From Cryptomeria japonica (lineage: Eukaryota; Streptophyta; Pinopsida; Cupressales; Cupressaceae), in contig NW_026729192.1 of assembly GCF_030272615.1 (NCBI RefSeq), positions 30,001-52,500 of the forward strand: DNA of 22,500 nt, given 5' to 3'. How positions within the stretch are numbered: position 1 is the stretch's first letter; each line of letters opens with the position of its first letter. This document shows positions 9,667 to 18,061 of this stretch, in pieces. The translations under genes were made by a program, and so were the position numbers. The notes beneath the pieces were generated by a model. The model had not been told where the DNA came from. It saw nothing but the letters and a program-made list of their open reading frames with translations, and did not search any database.

Positions 9667-11573
9667 CGCGTGCACCTTCGCCGGGGTGGGCACCTCGGCT
9701 GGGTTGCGCGCCCTGGTGCGCACCAAGGAGCGCTCCGAAGTGTGCTCCAAGGTGCGGCGTGCACGAAGTCGGAGCCCGGTTTGCCCCGGGTGCGCACCTT
9801 CGCCGCGGTGCGCACCATGGCGTGCACGAAGTCGGAGCCCGGTTTGCCCCGGGTGCGCACCTCGCGTGCACCTTCGGCGGGGTTGCGCGCCCTGGTGGGA
9901 ACCATGGTGCGCACCAAGGAGCGCTCCGAAGTGTGCTCCAAGGTGCGGCGTGCACGAAGTCGGAGCCCGGTTTGCCCCGGGTGCGCACCTCGCGTGCACC
10001 TTCGGCGGGGTTGCGCGCCCTGGTGGGCACCATGGTGCGCACCAAGGAGCGCTCCGAAGTGTGCTCCAAGGTGCGGCGTGCACGAAGTCGGAGCCCGGTT
10101 TGCCCCGGGTGCGCACCTCGCGTGCACCTTCGCCGCGGTGGGCACCATGGCGTGCACGAAGTCGGAGCCCGGTTTGCCCCGGGTGCGCACCTCGCGTGCA
10201 CCTTCGCCGGGGTGGGCACCTCGGCTGGGTTGCGCGCCCTGGTGCGCACCAAGGAGCGCTCCGAAGTGTGCTCCAAGGTGCGGCGTGCACGAAGTCGGAG
10301 CCCGGTTTGCCCCGGGTGCGCACCTCGCGTGCACCTTCGCCAGGGTGGGCACCTCGGTGCGCACACCTTCTCAATGTTTTCTTGCCTTTTCTGGAAATTG
10401 GTGAAGGCAGCGCATCAAAGGTGCGCACCTCGGTGTGCTCCGAGGTGCGAACCCGAGAGCGCTCCGAGGTGCCCACGAAGTCGAAAGTCGGGTTAATTGC
10501 ATTGTTTTCCCCGGGTGCGCTCCGAGGTGCGCAACATCGGCGCGCACCAAGGAGGGCTCCGAAGTGTGCTCCAAGGTGCGCACGATGGCGTGCACCTCTG
10601 GTGCGCACGATTCGGAGCTCGGTTTGACCGGGGTGCGCACACCTTGGCTGGGTTGCGCACCTTTTGTGCGCTCCAAGGTGCGCACGAAGTCGGAGCTCGG
10701 TTTGCCCCGGGTGCGCACCTTCGCCAGGGTGCGCACCTTGATGCGCACGCCTTGGCTGGGCTGCGCACCTTGGTGGGCGCCATGGTGCGCACCTTTCGTG
10801 CGCTCCAAGGTGCGCACGAAGTCGGAGCTCGGTTTGCCCCGGGTGCGCACCTTGGTGGGCGCCATGGTGCACTCCGAGGTGCCCAAGATTGGTGCGCACC
10901 AAGGAGCGCTCCGAAGTGCGCTCCAAGGTGCGCGCGAAGTCGAAAGTTGGGTTAATTGTCCGGTTTGCCTCGGGTGCGCACCTTGCGTGCACCTTCGCCA
11001 GGGTGGGCGCCTTGGTGCGCACACCTTGGCTGGGCTGCGCACACCTTGGCACCCGCGTTTCCTTCATTTTAAATTTTTTTTTTTTACAATCTCTCAAGTG
11101 GGAAATTCTATAATCTCAACTTTTTTTGCCTTTTCAGGAAACTTTTGAATGGAGCGCATCATTGGTGCGCTCCGAAGTGTGCTCCAAAGCTCTCTCCAGC
11201 TGCGTGCACCTGCCCCGGCCGCGCACCCGGCCCCGCCCAGCTTCGCTCACCTGTCCCGGGCGTCTGGTGCGGAACCTTAGAGTAAGAAACATCACCGTGC
11301 ACCTTGGCCAACGTGCGCGACTCGACCGAGCGCGCACTGGCCGAGGTGCACACCGATTTCACCTGGGTGCGCGCGCAGCACCTCGGGCGCACCGGGGTGC
11401 GCGCACAACGCCCGGGTTGCACCGTGGCCTGTGTGCTCGGGGTGCCTCGGGTGCGCGCTCGGTGTCGCCCCCGCGCGCGCGGTAGTGCGGGCAGCGCACC
11501 CCGGCCCGGCCCGGCCCCGACGAGAACGCAAACGGGCAAAAGGTTTATTCAAATAGCATTGCGACGCCCGGCG

Positions 11574-11586
11574 AAAAACTAAAAAA
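11574..11586 (-). terminator. Pol III terminator of 5S copy 2
   Basis: The same TTTTTTAGTTTTT follows the second 5S gene on the minus strand, unchanged from copy 1. Confidence 0.85.
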
Positions 11587-11704
11587 GGGTGCAACACCGG
11601 GACTTCCCGGGAGGTCACCCATCCCAGTACTACTCCGGCCCAAGCGCGCTTAACTGCGGAGTTCTGATGGGATCCGGTGCACTAATGCTGGTATGATCGC
11701 ACCC
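11586..11704 (-). rRNA. 5S rRNA: 5S ribosomal RNA, copy 2
   Basis: This is identical to copy 1 except for one base. Plus-strand 11686 is T where 3750 is C, so RNA position 19 is A instead of G (CCAGCATTAG against CCAGCGTTAG). The change is a CpG-type transition and lies outside the internal promoter. The length, helix I ends, box A and box C words, upstream element and terminator are intact. Whether both copies are expressed cannot be read from sequence. The position-19 difference would allow the two transcripts to be told apart. Confidence 0.97.
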
Positions 11705-11732
11705 GTTATGAGCTTGTCGCAGTGTGTACTTA
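11705..11732 (-). promoter_or_regulatory. 5S upstream element, copy 2
   Basis: This has the same sequence as upstream of copy 1, with C at -1 and TAAGTA at -28 to -23 on the minus strand. Confidence 0.55.
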
Positions 11733-12105
11733 GCAAACCGCGACCCACGTGCGAATCCACCCCGGCCACCCACCCCCGTCGAGGTGCACACCCTCCCTCG
11801 CGAAGTGCGCCCCGTTCGCCAAGTGTGAGCCCTGCCCGGGTGCGCGCACCTTGCTAGGGCGTCGGGTGTGCACCCGGCCCGGCCTACGTGCGTGCACCTG
11901 GAGGGGGCGTCGTGTGCGTGCAGTGTCCCGTCTGCAACGCGGTGCCCACACACCACCTCGGGCGCAACGACCTGCGCTCACATGTGGGCCGAGTGCACCT
12001 TGGTGCATGTTCGGGGCGCCTCGGGTGCACGCTCGATCTTGCCCCGGTGCACCAAGGCGCTCGGTTTGCCCCGGGTGCGCACTTGGTGCAAGGTGGGCAC
12101 CCAAA

Positions 12106-12436
12106 ATAGGGATCAAGCACCAAAACACAAGTTTCGGGATGCAAAATGGGACCCAAGGACCACAAATGCGTTCCAAGACCCATGATGGGTCCACGAGAAC
12201 AAAAATGTGTTCCGAGACTTAATAAACAAATATTGGGTTTTAGGAGAAGAAACATGCTCTGATGCCCAAAACGAGAATCGACCCCGAAAAGGCCACAGGC
12301 CAAAAGTGGGATGCGAGACAAAAAAAAATGGGACCCGAGGACCAAAATTGGGTTCCCAGGTCGAAGACAGGGCAACCGGACAAGAAACGACCTCTAAGGC
12401 TCGAAATGAGTCCCGACGACTAAAACTTGACAAGAA
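12106..12436. repeat. A-rich degenerate tandem repeat, copy B
   Basis: This is the counterpart of 4170-4500 with offset 7936. It has the same decayed GGGACCCRAGGACC words and no internal length change that I noticed. Confidence 0.6.
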
Positions 12437-14140
12437 GCACCCATCAGGCACCCAACTCGACACCCATGGGATGCCGACCCACCCGGGCTTCCACCTAGCA
12501 CACCTTGGCACCCACCCACCCTCGCACCCAACCTCGCACCCAACTTAGCACCTTTGAACCCACATTGGCACTCACCCTGACCCTGGCACCTTGGAACCCA
12601 CATTGGCACTCACCTTGACCCTGGCACCCACCTTTGCACTCACCTTGGGACCCACCCTGGCTCCCACCTCGGCACCCACCCAGACACCCACCTTGGTTCC
12701 TTGGCACCCACCTTGGATCCTTGGCACCCACCCTGACACCCACCTTGGCACGCAACTTGGCTACTTGCCACCCACCTTGGCTCCTTGACGCCCACCCCGA
12801 CAACCACCCCGTGACCTACCCTGGCTAGGGTTGGTGCACACCCACCCTGGTGCCCACCTTGGCACCCACCCTATGACCCACCTTGGCACGCACCTTAGTA
12901 CCCACCCCGTTACCCACCCTAGGACCCACCCCGTGACCCACCTTGGCCAGGGTGGGTGCACCCACCCTGGTGCCCACCTTGGCACCCACCCATCCTAGCA
13001 CCCAGCCTGTGACCGGGCTTGGAACCCAACCTTGCACCCGCACCCGTCTTGGCCAGTGTGGGTGCGCACCCATCCTGGCACCCACGTTGTGACACACCCT
13101 TTAACCCACGCACCCTAGCACCCACGTTGGCACCCACCTTGGAACCCAACCTAGCAACTTGGCACCCACCCCGTGACCCACCTTGGCATCCACCATAGCA
13201 GTCGCCGACTTGGCACCCACCTCGGCACCCACCTTGACACTTGTGGACCCACCTTGCCACTCACCCTAGCATCGACCCATCCTAGCACCCACCCTGGCAC
13301 CTTTGCACCCTAGCACTCACCCATCCTAGCACCTAACCTGTGACCCACCTTGACACTCACCCTCGCACCCACCTTGGAACCCAACCTAGCACCCACCCAC
13401 CCTGACACCAACCCTAGCACCTACCCACCCTTGCACCCACCCTGTGACCCATCTTGGCACCCACCCATCCTACCACTCAACCTATCACCCACCTTCTCAC
13501 CCACCTTGGCATCCACCTTAGCACCCACCCACACTGGCACCTTGGCACCCACCTCGGGTAAGGTGGGTGCACACCCACCCTGGCACCCAATTTAGAACCC
13601 ACCGAGCATGTTACCCACCTTGGCACCCACATTGCAGCCCACCCTAGTACCCACCCTATGACCCACATTGGCATCCACACCCTAGCACCCAGGCACCTCG
13701 ACACCCGCCTTGACACCCACCCTAGCACTGAACCTGTGACCCACCTTGGAACTCACCCTAGAACCCACCCACCCTGTGAACCACCTTGGCATCCACCTTA
13801 GCACCCACCCACCTTGGCACCCACTCTAGCACTCACCCATCCTAACACCCAACTTGTTACCCACCTTGGCACCCGCCCTCGCGTCCACCTTGAAACCCAC
13901 CCTAGCACCCACCCACGCAGGAGCCCACCTTGGCACCCAACCTAACACCCACGCATCCTGGCACCCAACTTGTGACCCACCTTGGAACCCACCCTAGTAC
14001 CCACCTTTGAACCCACTATATCACCAACCCACCTTGGCACCCACCCTATGACCCTCTTTGGAATCCACCCTAGCACGCACCCACCCTGGCACCCACCATG
14101 GAGCGCACCCTAGCACCCACCCACCTCGGCACGCACCTCA
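12437..14140. repeat. C-rich CACCCACCTTGG minisatellite, copy B (long)
   Basis: The first 522 bases match copy A. From 12959 to about 14140 the array continues with degenerate units (CACCCACCTTGG, CACCCACCCTAGCACC, TGTGACCCACCTTGG) that have no counterpart in copy A. The minus strand carries dense GGTGGGTGCC words and so has two-tetrad G-quadruplex potential. The CCCTAGCACC words are not telomeric. The array separates the 5S-bearing body from the promoter arrays. Confidence 0.85.
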
Positions 14141-14340
14141 ACACCCACCTTGGTGTGCGCACTGCGCCAACCTCTCAAAGACCCTATGTGGTGCGCTCCA
14201 AAGTGTACACCTTTGGTGCGCTCCAAGGTGCGCACCTTTGGTGCACACCGAGGTGCACACCAAAGTGTGCACCGAGGTGAGCACCAAAGTGCACTCCAGG
14301 GTGCACACCAAGGCGTGCACCTTTGGTGCGGTCAATGCAA
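14141..14340. repeat. Transition block of GTGCRCACC palindromic words
   Basis: This holds short words such as GGTGCGCTCCAAGGTGCGC and GGTGCACACCGAGGTGCAC, plus a CGCCAACCTCTCAAAGACCC that matches the end of the downstream promoter repeats (CGCCAACCTCAAAGACC). It is a hybrid between body repeats and promoter repeats. No gene is seen. Confidence 0.6.
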
Positions 14341-14396
14341 ACGAATTCGGAAGTTGGGGTCGATGTCCTAATCGCTGCTGCAGACTACACGTATGA

Positions 14397-14424
14397 GAAT
14401 CGGACAAATAGCTTTATATAGGGG
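14397..14424 (+). promoter_or_regulatory. Pol I spacer promoter 1 (variant spacing)
   Basis: GAATCGGACAAATAGCTT precedes TATATAGGGG. An extra T compared with all other copies shifts the upstream element by one base, so this outermost promoter may be weakened. Confidence 0.7.
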
Positions 14425-14554
14425 AGGTGTTGCGTTTGATGGGTCGACTCCCCTGGTTGTGTGCACTGCACCAACTTCAAAGACCCTGTCTTGTTTAAGA
14501 AGTCAAAAGTTGGGGTGGATGTCCTAATCATTGCTGCAGTCTACGCATGTATGA

Positions 14555-14581
14555 GAATCAGACAAATAGCTTATATAGGGG
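14555..14581 (+). promoter_or_regulatory. Pol I spacer promoter 2
   Basis: GAATCAGACAAATAGCT followed by TATATAGGGG. Plant Pol I usually starts at the A before the G run, here 14577. AGGGGAG (14577-14583) can pair with CTCCCCT (14605-14611). Confidence 0.78.
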
Positions 14582-14774
14582 AGGTGTTGCATTCGGTGGG
14601 TTGACTCCCCTGGTTGTGCGCACTGCGCCAACCTCAAAGACCCCGCATAGCAGAAGAAGTCGGAAGTCGGATTTTGGTGAGCACCAAGGCGTGCACCTTT
14701 GGTGCGGTCAACGCAGACGAATTCAGAAGTTGGGGTGGATGTCCTAATCGTTGTTGCAGGCTACACATGTATGA

Positions 14775-14801
14775 GAATCAGACAAATAGCTTATATAGGG
14801 G
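14775..14801 (+). promoter_or_regulatory. Pol I spacer promoter 3
   Basis: GAATCAGACAAATAGCT followed by TATATAGGGG. The downstream pairing arm reads CTCCCTT here, replacing one C-G pair by a G-U wobble. Confidence 0.78.
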
Positions 14802-14931
14802 AGGTGTTGGGTTTGATGGGTCAACTCCCTTGGTTGTGCGCATTACGCCAACCTCAAAGACCTTGTTTTCGTTAAGAAGTCAAAAGTTGGGGTCAATGTC
14901 CTAATGGCTCCTGCAGGCTACACATGTATGA

Positions 14932-14958
14932 GAATCGGACAAATAGCTTATATAGGGG
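14932..14958 (+). promoter_or_regulatory. Pol I spacer promoter 4
   Basis: GAATCGGACAAATAGCT followed by TATATAGGGG, predicted start A at 14954. The full CTCCCCT arm lies downstream. Confidence 0.8.
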
Positions 14959-15088
14959 AGGTGTTGGGTTTGATGGGTCGACTCCCCTGGTTGTGCGCAT
15001 TACGTCAACCTCAAAGACCTTGTTTTCGTTAAGAAGTCAAAAGTTGGGGTCGATGTCCTAATTGCTCCTGTAGACTACACATGTATGA

Positions 15089-15115
15089 GAATCAGACAAA
15101 TAGCTTATATAGGGG
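15089..15115 (+). promoter_or_regulatory. Pol I spacer promoter 5
   Basis: GAATCAGACAAATAGCT followed by TATATAGGGG, predicted start A at 15111. Confidence 0.8.
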
Positions 15116-15245
15116 AGGTGTTGGGTTTGATGGGTTGACTCCCCTAGTTGTTCGCATTACACCAACCTCAAAGACCTTGTTTTCGTTTAGAAGCCGAAAG
15201 TTGGGGTCGATGTCCTAATTGCTCCTGCAGGCTACGCATGTATGA

Positions 15246-15272
15246 GAATCAGACAAATAGCTTATATAGGGG
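15246..15272 (+). promoter_or_regulatory. Pol I spacer promoter 6
   Basis: GAATCAGACAAATAGCT followed by TATATAGGGG, predicted start A at 15268. This is the last unit before the 52-bp minisatellite. Confidence 0.8.
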
Positions 15273-15424
15273 AGGTGTTGGGTTTGATGGGTCGACTCCC
15301 CTGGTTGTGCGCATTGCGCCAACCTCAAAGACCCTGCATTGCGGATGAAGTCGAAAGTCAGAGTTTGGTGTGCTACAAGGTGTGGTCGAAGGTGCTCACC
15401 TAGGTGTGCACCTTTGGAGCACAG

Positions 15425-15995
15425 GAAAAGTGCCCTCCAAAAGTGCGCACCTTTGGAGTGCACAAAAGTGCCCTCCAAAAGTGCGCACCTTTGGAGCGCA
15501 GAAAAGTGCCCTCCAAAAAGTGCCCTCCAAAAGTGCGCACCTTTGGAGCGCAGAAAAGTGCCCTCCAAAAAGTGCCCTCCAAAAGTGCGCACCTTTGGAG
15601 CGCAGAAAAGTGCCCTCCAAAAAGTGCCCTCCAAAAGTGCGCACCTTTGGAGCGCAGAAAAGTGCCCTCCAAAAAGTGCCCTCCAAAAGTGCGCACCTTT
15701 GGAGCGCAGAAAAGTGCCCTCCAAAAAGTGCCCTCCAAAAGTGCGCACCTTTGGAGCGCAGAAAAGTGCCCTCCAAAAAGTGCCCTCCAAAAGTGCGCAC
15801 CTTTGGAGCGCAGAAAAGTGCCCTCCAAAAAGTGCCCTCCAAAAGTGCGCACCTTTGGAGCGCAGAAAAGTGCCCTCCAAAAAGTGCCCTCCAAAAGTGC
15901 GCACCTTTGGAGCGCAGAAAAGTGCCCTCCAAAAAGTGCCCTCCAAAAGTGCGCACCTTTGGAGCGCAGAAAAGTGCCCTCCAAAAGTGCGCACT
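15425..15995. repeat. 52-bp minisatellite (9 full units plus edges)
   Basis: GTGCGCACCTTTGGAGCGCA starts nearly identical units at 15481, 15533, 15585, 15637, 15689, 15741, 15793, 15845 and 15897, exactly 52 bp apart, with another start at 15949. Each unit contains GTGCCCTCCAAAA twice. The edge units (15443 to 15481 and 15949 to 15987) are only 38 bp and contain it once, so the 52-bp unit looks like a 38-bp unit with a 14-bp internal duplication that then expanded. It is wedged between the two promoter arrays. Confidence 0.93.
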
Positions 15996-16090
15996 TTTGG
16001 TGCGCACCAAGGCGCTGGTTCGGTCGTTGCAGGCGAGTTCGGAAGTTGGGGTCGATGTCCTGAGCGGAGGTGCAAACTACACAGGTGTCG

Positions 16091-16117
16091 GAATCGGACA
16101 AATAGCTTATATAGGGG
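16091..16117 (+). promoter_or_regulatory. Pol I spacer promoter 7
   Basis: GAATCGGACAAATAGCT followed by TATATAGGGG. This is the first of the 311-bp class, whose initial transcribed sequence is GGTGTATGCTTCG instead of GGTGTTGGGTTTG. Confidence 0.8.
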
Positions 16118-16401
16118 AGGTGTATGCTTCGATGGGTCGACTCCCCAGGTTAAGCGCACCGCGCCAACCTCAAAGACCCTACGGTATGGATGAAGTCGGA
16201 AGTTGGGTCCGATGACCGATTCGATTAGTAGGTATGCTCATGAGGTCGGAATTTGGGTCCGATGACCTGCCATGTGCAGGAAGGCGAATGTTGACACTGT
16301 GCGTTGCAAGGTGCACACCAAGGCGCTGGTGCGGTCTTTTTAGTCGAGTTCGGAAGTTGGGGTCGATGTCCTGATCGGAGGTGCAAGCTACACAGGTGTG
16401 G

Positions 16402-16428
16402 GAATCGGACAAATAGCTTATATAGGGG
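16402..16428 (+). promoter_or_regulatory. Pol I spacer promoter 8
   Basis: GAATCGGACAAATAGCT followed by TATATAGGGG, predicted start A at 16424. Confidence 0.8.
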
Positions 16429-16712
16429 AGGTGTATGCTTCGTTGGGTCGACTCCCCGGGTTGAGCGCACCGCGCCAACCTCAAAGACCCTACGGTATGG
16501 ATGAAGTCGGAAGTTGGGTCCGATGACCGATTCGATATGTAGGCATACTCGCGAGGTCGGAATTTGGGTCCGATGACCTGCCACGTGCAGGAAGGCGAAT
16601 GTTGGCACTGTGCGTTGCAAGGTGCGCACCAAGGCGCTGGTTCGGTCGTTGGAGGCGAGTTCGGAAGTTGGGGTCGATGTCTTGATCGGAGGTGCAAACT
16701 ACACAGGTGTGG

Positions 16713-16739
16713 GAATCGGACAAATAGCTTATATAGGGG
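16713..16739 (+). promoter_or_regulatory. Pol I spacer promoter 9
   Basis: GAATCGGACAAATAGCT followed by TATATAGGGG, predicted start A at 16735. Confidence 0.8.
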
Positions 16740-17023
16740 AGGTGTATGCTTCGTTGGGTCGACTCCCCGGGTTGAGCGCACCGCGCCAACCTCAAAGACC
16801 CTACGGTATGGATGAAGTCGGAAGTTGGGTCCGATGACCGATTCGATATGTAGGCATACTCGCGAGGTCGGAATTTGGGTCCGATGACCTGCCATGTGCA
16901 GGAAGGCGAATGTTGGGACTGTGCGTCGCAAGGTGCGCACCAAGGCGCTGGTGCCGTCGTTGCAGTCGAGTTCGGAAGTTGGGGTCGATGTCCTGGTCAG
17001 AGGTGCAAACTACACAGGTGTGG

Positions 17024-17050
17024 GAATCGGACAAATAGCTTATATAGGGG
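17024..17050 (+). promoter_or_regulatory. Pol I spacer promoter 10
   Basis: GAATCGGACAAATAGCT followed by TATATAGGGG, predicted start A at 17046. The downstream arm is CTCCCT instead of CTCCCC. Confidence 0.8.
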
Positions 17051-17175
17051 AGGTGTATGCTTCGATGGGTCGACTCCCTGGGTTGAGCGCACCGCGCCAA
17101 CCTCAAAGACCCTACAGTATGGATGAAGTCGGAAGTTGGGTCCGATGACCGATTCGATACGTAGGCATATTGGCG

Positions 17176-17470
17176 AGGTCTGAATTTGTGTCCGATGACC
17201 TGCCATGCGCAGGAAGGCGGAATTTGGGTCCGATGACCGAGTTGATGGCGTGCCATGCGCAGAAAGGCGGAATTTGGGTCCGATGACCGAGTTGATGTTG
17301 ATGGCCCGCCATGCACAGGAAGGCGGAATTTGGGTCCGATGACCGATTTGAAGGCGTGCCATACGCAAAAAGGCGGAGTTTGGGTCCGATGACCGAGTTG
17401 ATATTGATGGCCCGCCATGCGCAGGAAGGCGGAATTTGGGTCCGATGACCTGACATACGCATGGAGTCCG
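17176..17470. repeat. GGGTCCGATGACC subrepeats (about 50-58 bp)
   Basis: GGAATTTGGGTCCGATGACC and close variants recur about every 38-58 bases from near 17182 to 17450, separated by GATGGCGTGCCATGCGCAG or TTGATGTTGATGGCCCGCC words. These are amplified pieces of the second half of the 311-bp unit. They lie upstream of the last three promoters, a position where enhancer-like repeats occur in other rDNA spacers. Confidence 0.75.
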
Positions 17471-17568
17471 ACTCGGGGGCCGATGTTCGATTCGATGACT
17501 TGCATTGTGGGTAAAGTCGGAAGTTGTGGTCTTTGACCCGATTCGATGACCAGACTTCGGCTGCTTGA

Positions 17569-17595
17569 GAATCGGACAAATAACTTATATAGGGG
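17569..17595 (+). promoter_or_regulatory. Pol I promoter 11
   Basis: GAATCGGACAAATAACT followed by TATATAGGGG, predicted start A at 17591. It shares the AATAAC variant with promoters 12 and 13. GGGGAGG (17592-17598) pairs perfectly with CCTCCCC (17615-17621). Confidence 0.82.
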
Positions 17596-17621
17596 AGGTA
17601 GTGTTCTCGAGCATCCTCCCC

Positions 17622-18009
17622 CCGTGCCCGTTTATGTCGATTGATGCTGGTGCTCGACTGGTTGGAGCGCTCGGATGCAAAAATCTTGCACCAGGATTTA
17701 TCGATTGTGATGGACACGGCAAGTCTCCTGATTGCTATGCAGGAGCTCATCGTGAATCTCTATGCGGCCTTGGTATGGACTCGACCTGCGGAATGGTTCG
17801 GCAATGGTAGTCGCTCCAACACGTCCTTGCAATGGCCACAGAGGTGATTCGACTAGAGCTCCAGTCTAGCTTTTGGGTTGCTTGGCGGACTGGTATAGCC
17901 GCGATCGAGTTCCGGCCATGAACGTTTTAGATAGCTCTTGGGCTTTCTGGGACGGAAGTCGGAAGTTTGGGCTGTTGTCCGATTTGATGACCATTCTTCG
18001 GATGTGTGA
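17622..18009 (+). repeat. Transcribed part of long promoter unit 11
   Basis: This is homologous to 18062-18360 downstream of promoter 12. Both share ATTGCTATGC or AAATGCTATGC, AATGGTTYGGCA, GGTAGTCG, CTCCAACACGTC or ATCCAACACGTC, and TAGCTTTTGGGTTGCTTGGC. The same words occur, shortened, in the 188-bp array, suggesting common origin. It carries an imperfect hairpin at 17637-17704. Confidence 0.65.
17637..17704 (+). other. Predicted RNA hairpin after promoter 11
   Basis: Arms 17637-17655 and 17686-17704 pair at 14 of 19 positions, including CTGGTGC with GCACCAG. It corresponds in position to the hairpins after promoters 12 and 13. Confidence 0.55.
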
Positions 18010-18036
18010 GAATCGGACAAATAACTTATATAGGGG
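18010..18036 (+). promoter_or_regulatory. Pol I promoter 12
   Basis: GAATCGGACAAATAACT followed by TATATAGGGG, predicted start A at 18032. The initial sequence is AGGGGACTG instead of AGGGGAGGT. The pairing arm is changed to match: CAGCCCCCT at 18053-18061. Confidence 0.82.
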
Positions 18037-18061
18037 ACTGTGTTGTCTCACGCAGCCCCCT

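Larger units (their letters stand above)
430..11166. repeat. Dispersed AT-rich module family (about 110 bp, 16 copies)
   Basis: A module with the order CACTATCTTTCAAAACGG, AAATTTTAAAATCTC, a T8-T10 run, GCCTTTTCTGGAAATTAG and TGAAGGCAGCGCATCAAAGG breaks the GC-rich body at fairly regular intervals, often 470-500 bp. Approximate copies are 430-545, 905-1015, 1400-1510, 5070-5190, 5590-5700, 5945-6055, 6420-6530, 6910-7020, 7685-7795, 8312-8420, 8780-8890 and 9280-9385. Two copies are truncated (2435-2480, 10371-10417). Two diverged copies (3118-3230, 11054-11166) lie just left of the 5S regions. The contrast with the body is sharp: A/T runs inside more than 65% GC sequence by eye. The role is unknown. 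Nucleosome-excluding DNA, matrix attachment or replication initiation are possibilities that the sequence alone cannot settle. Confidence 0.85.
7874..12958. repeat. 7.9-kb higher-order duplication, copy B
   Basis: This is the second copy of 1-5022, carrying its own 5S gene. It differs by one extra 63-bp subunit near 9798-9860 and by scattered substitutions, such as 11443 T for C at 3507, 11565 C for T at 3629, 11686 T for C at 3750, 11901 G for T at 3965 and 12734 T for C at 4798. After 12958 it continues into more C-rich minisatellite, where copy A returns to body repeats. The scattered differences argue against a pure assembly duplicate. Confidence 0.9.
14341..15360 (+). repeat. 157-bp spacer-promoter array (6 units)
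   Basis: The TATATAGGGG motifs fall at 14415, 14572, 14792, 14949, 15106 and 15263, so spacings are 157, 220, 157, 157 and 157 bp. The 220-bp spacing has an extra 63 bp (around 14670-14735) carrying GCACCAAGGCGTGCACC and CGGTCAACGCAGACGAATTC, as also seen before unit 1. Each unit runs from GAAGTTGGGGTCGATGTCC through the promoter to GCGCCAACCTCAAAGACC. Confidence 0.9.
15996..17175 (+). repeat. 311-bp spacer-promoter array (4 units)
   Basis: TATATAGGGG at 16108, 16419, 16730 and 17041 gives an exact 311-bp period. Each unit runs from CACCAAGGCGCTGGT through the promoter, GCGCCAACCTCAAAGACCC and two GGGTCCGATGACC words, to a TGCAGGAAGGCGAATGTTG tail. The promoter part is homologous to the 157-bp units. 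The added half is the GGTCCGATGACC part. Confidence 0.92.

Noticed and set aside
1-12958. 5S-bearing direct repeats as the LTRs of a Cassandra-type element
   Set aside because: The shared segment is about 5 kb, ends inside minisatellite, and I saw no primer-binding site, polypurine tract or TG...CA ends.
12959-14140. Telomere-like DNA because of CCCTAGCACC words
   Set aside because: The words are degenerate and never form CCCTAAA arrays. They belong to the CACCCACC minisatellite.
14670-14735. The 63-bp insertion in the 157-bp array as the same event as the 63-bp insertion at about 9798-9860
   Set aside because: The lengths match but the sequences differ: one is AAGGCGTGCACC/GAATTC material and the other is CGAAGTCGGAGCCCGG material. 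The equal length looks coincidental.
15425-15995. CRISPR-like array of short regular repeats
   Set aside because: Units are identical end to end with no unique spacers, and the context is plant rDNA.
15215-16193. Open frames of about 280-314 residues through the minisatellite on both strands
   Set aside because: The 52-bp unit has no stop in several frames. The peptides are the same repeat read in shifted frames, with no start context or domain.
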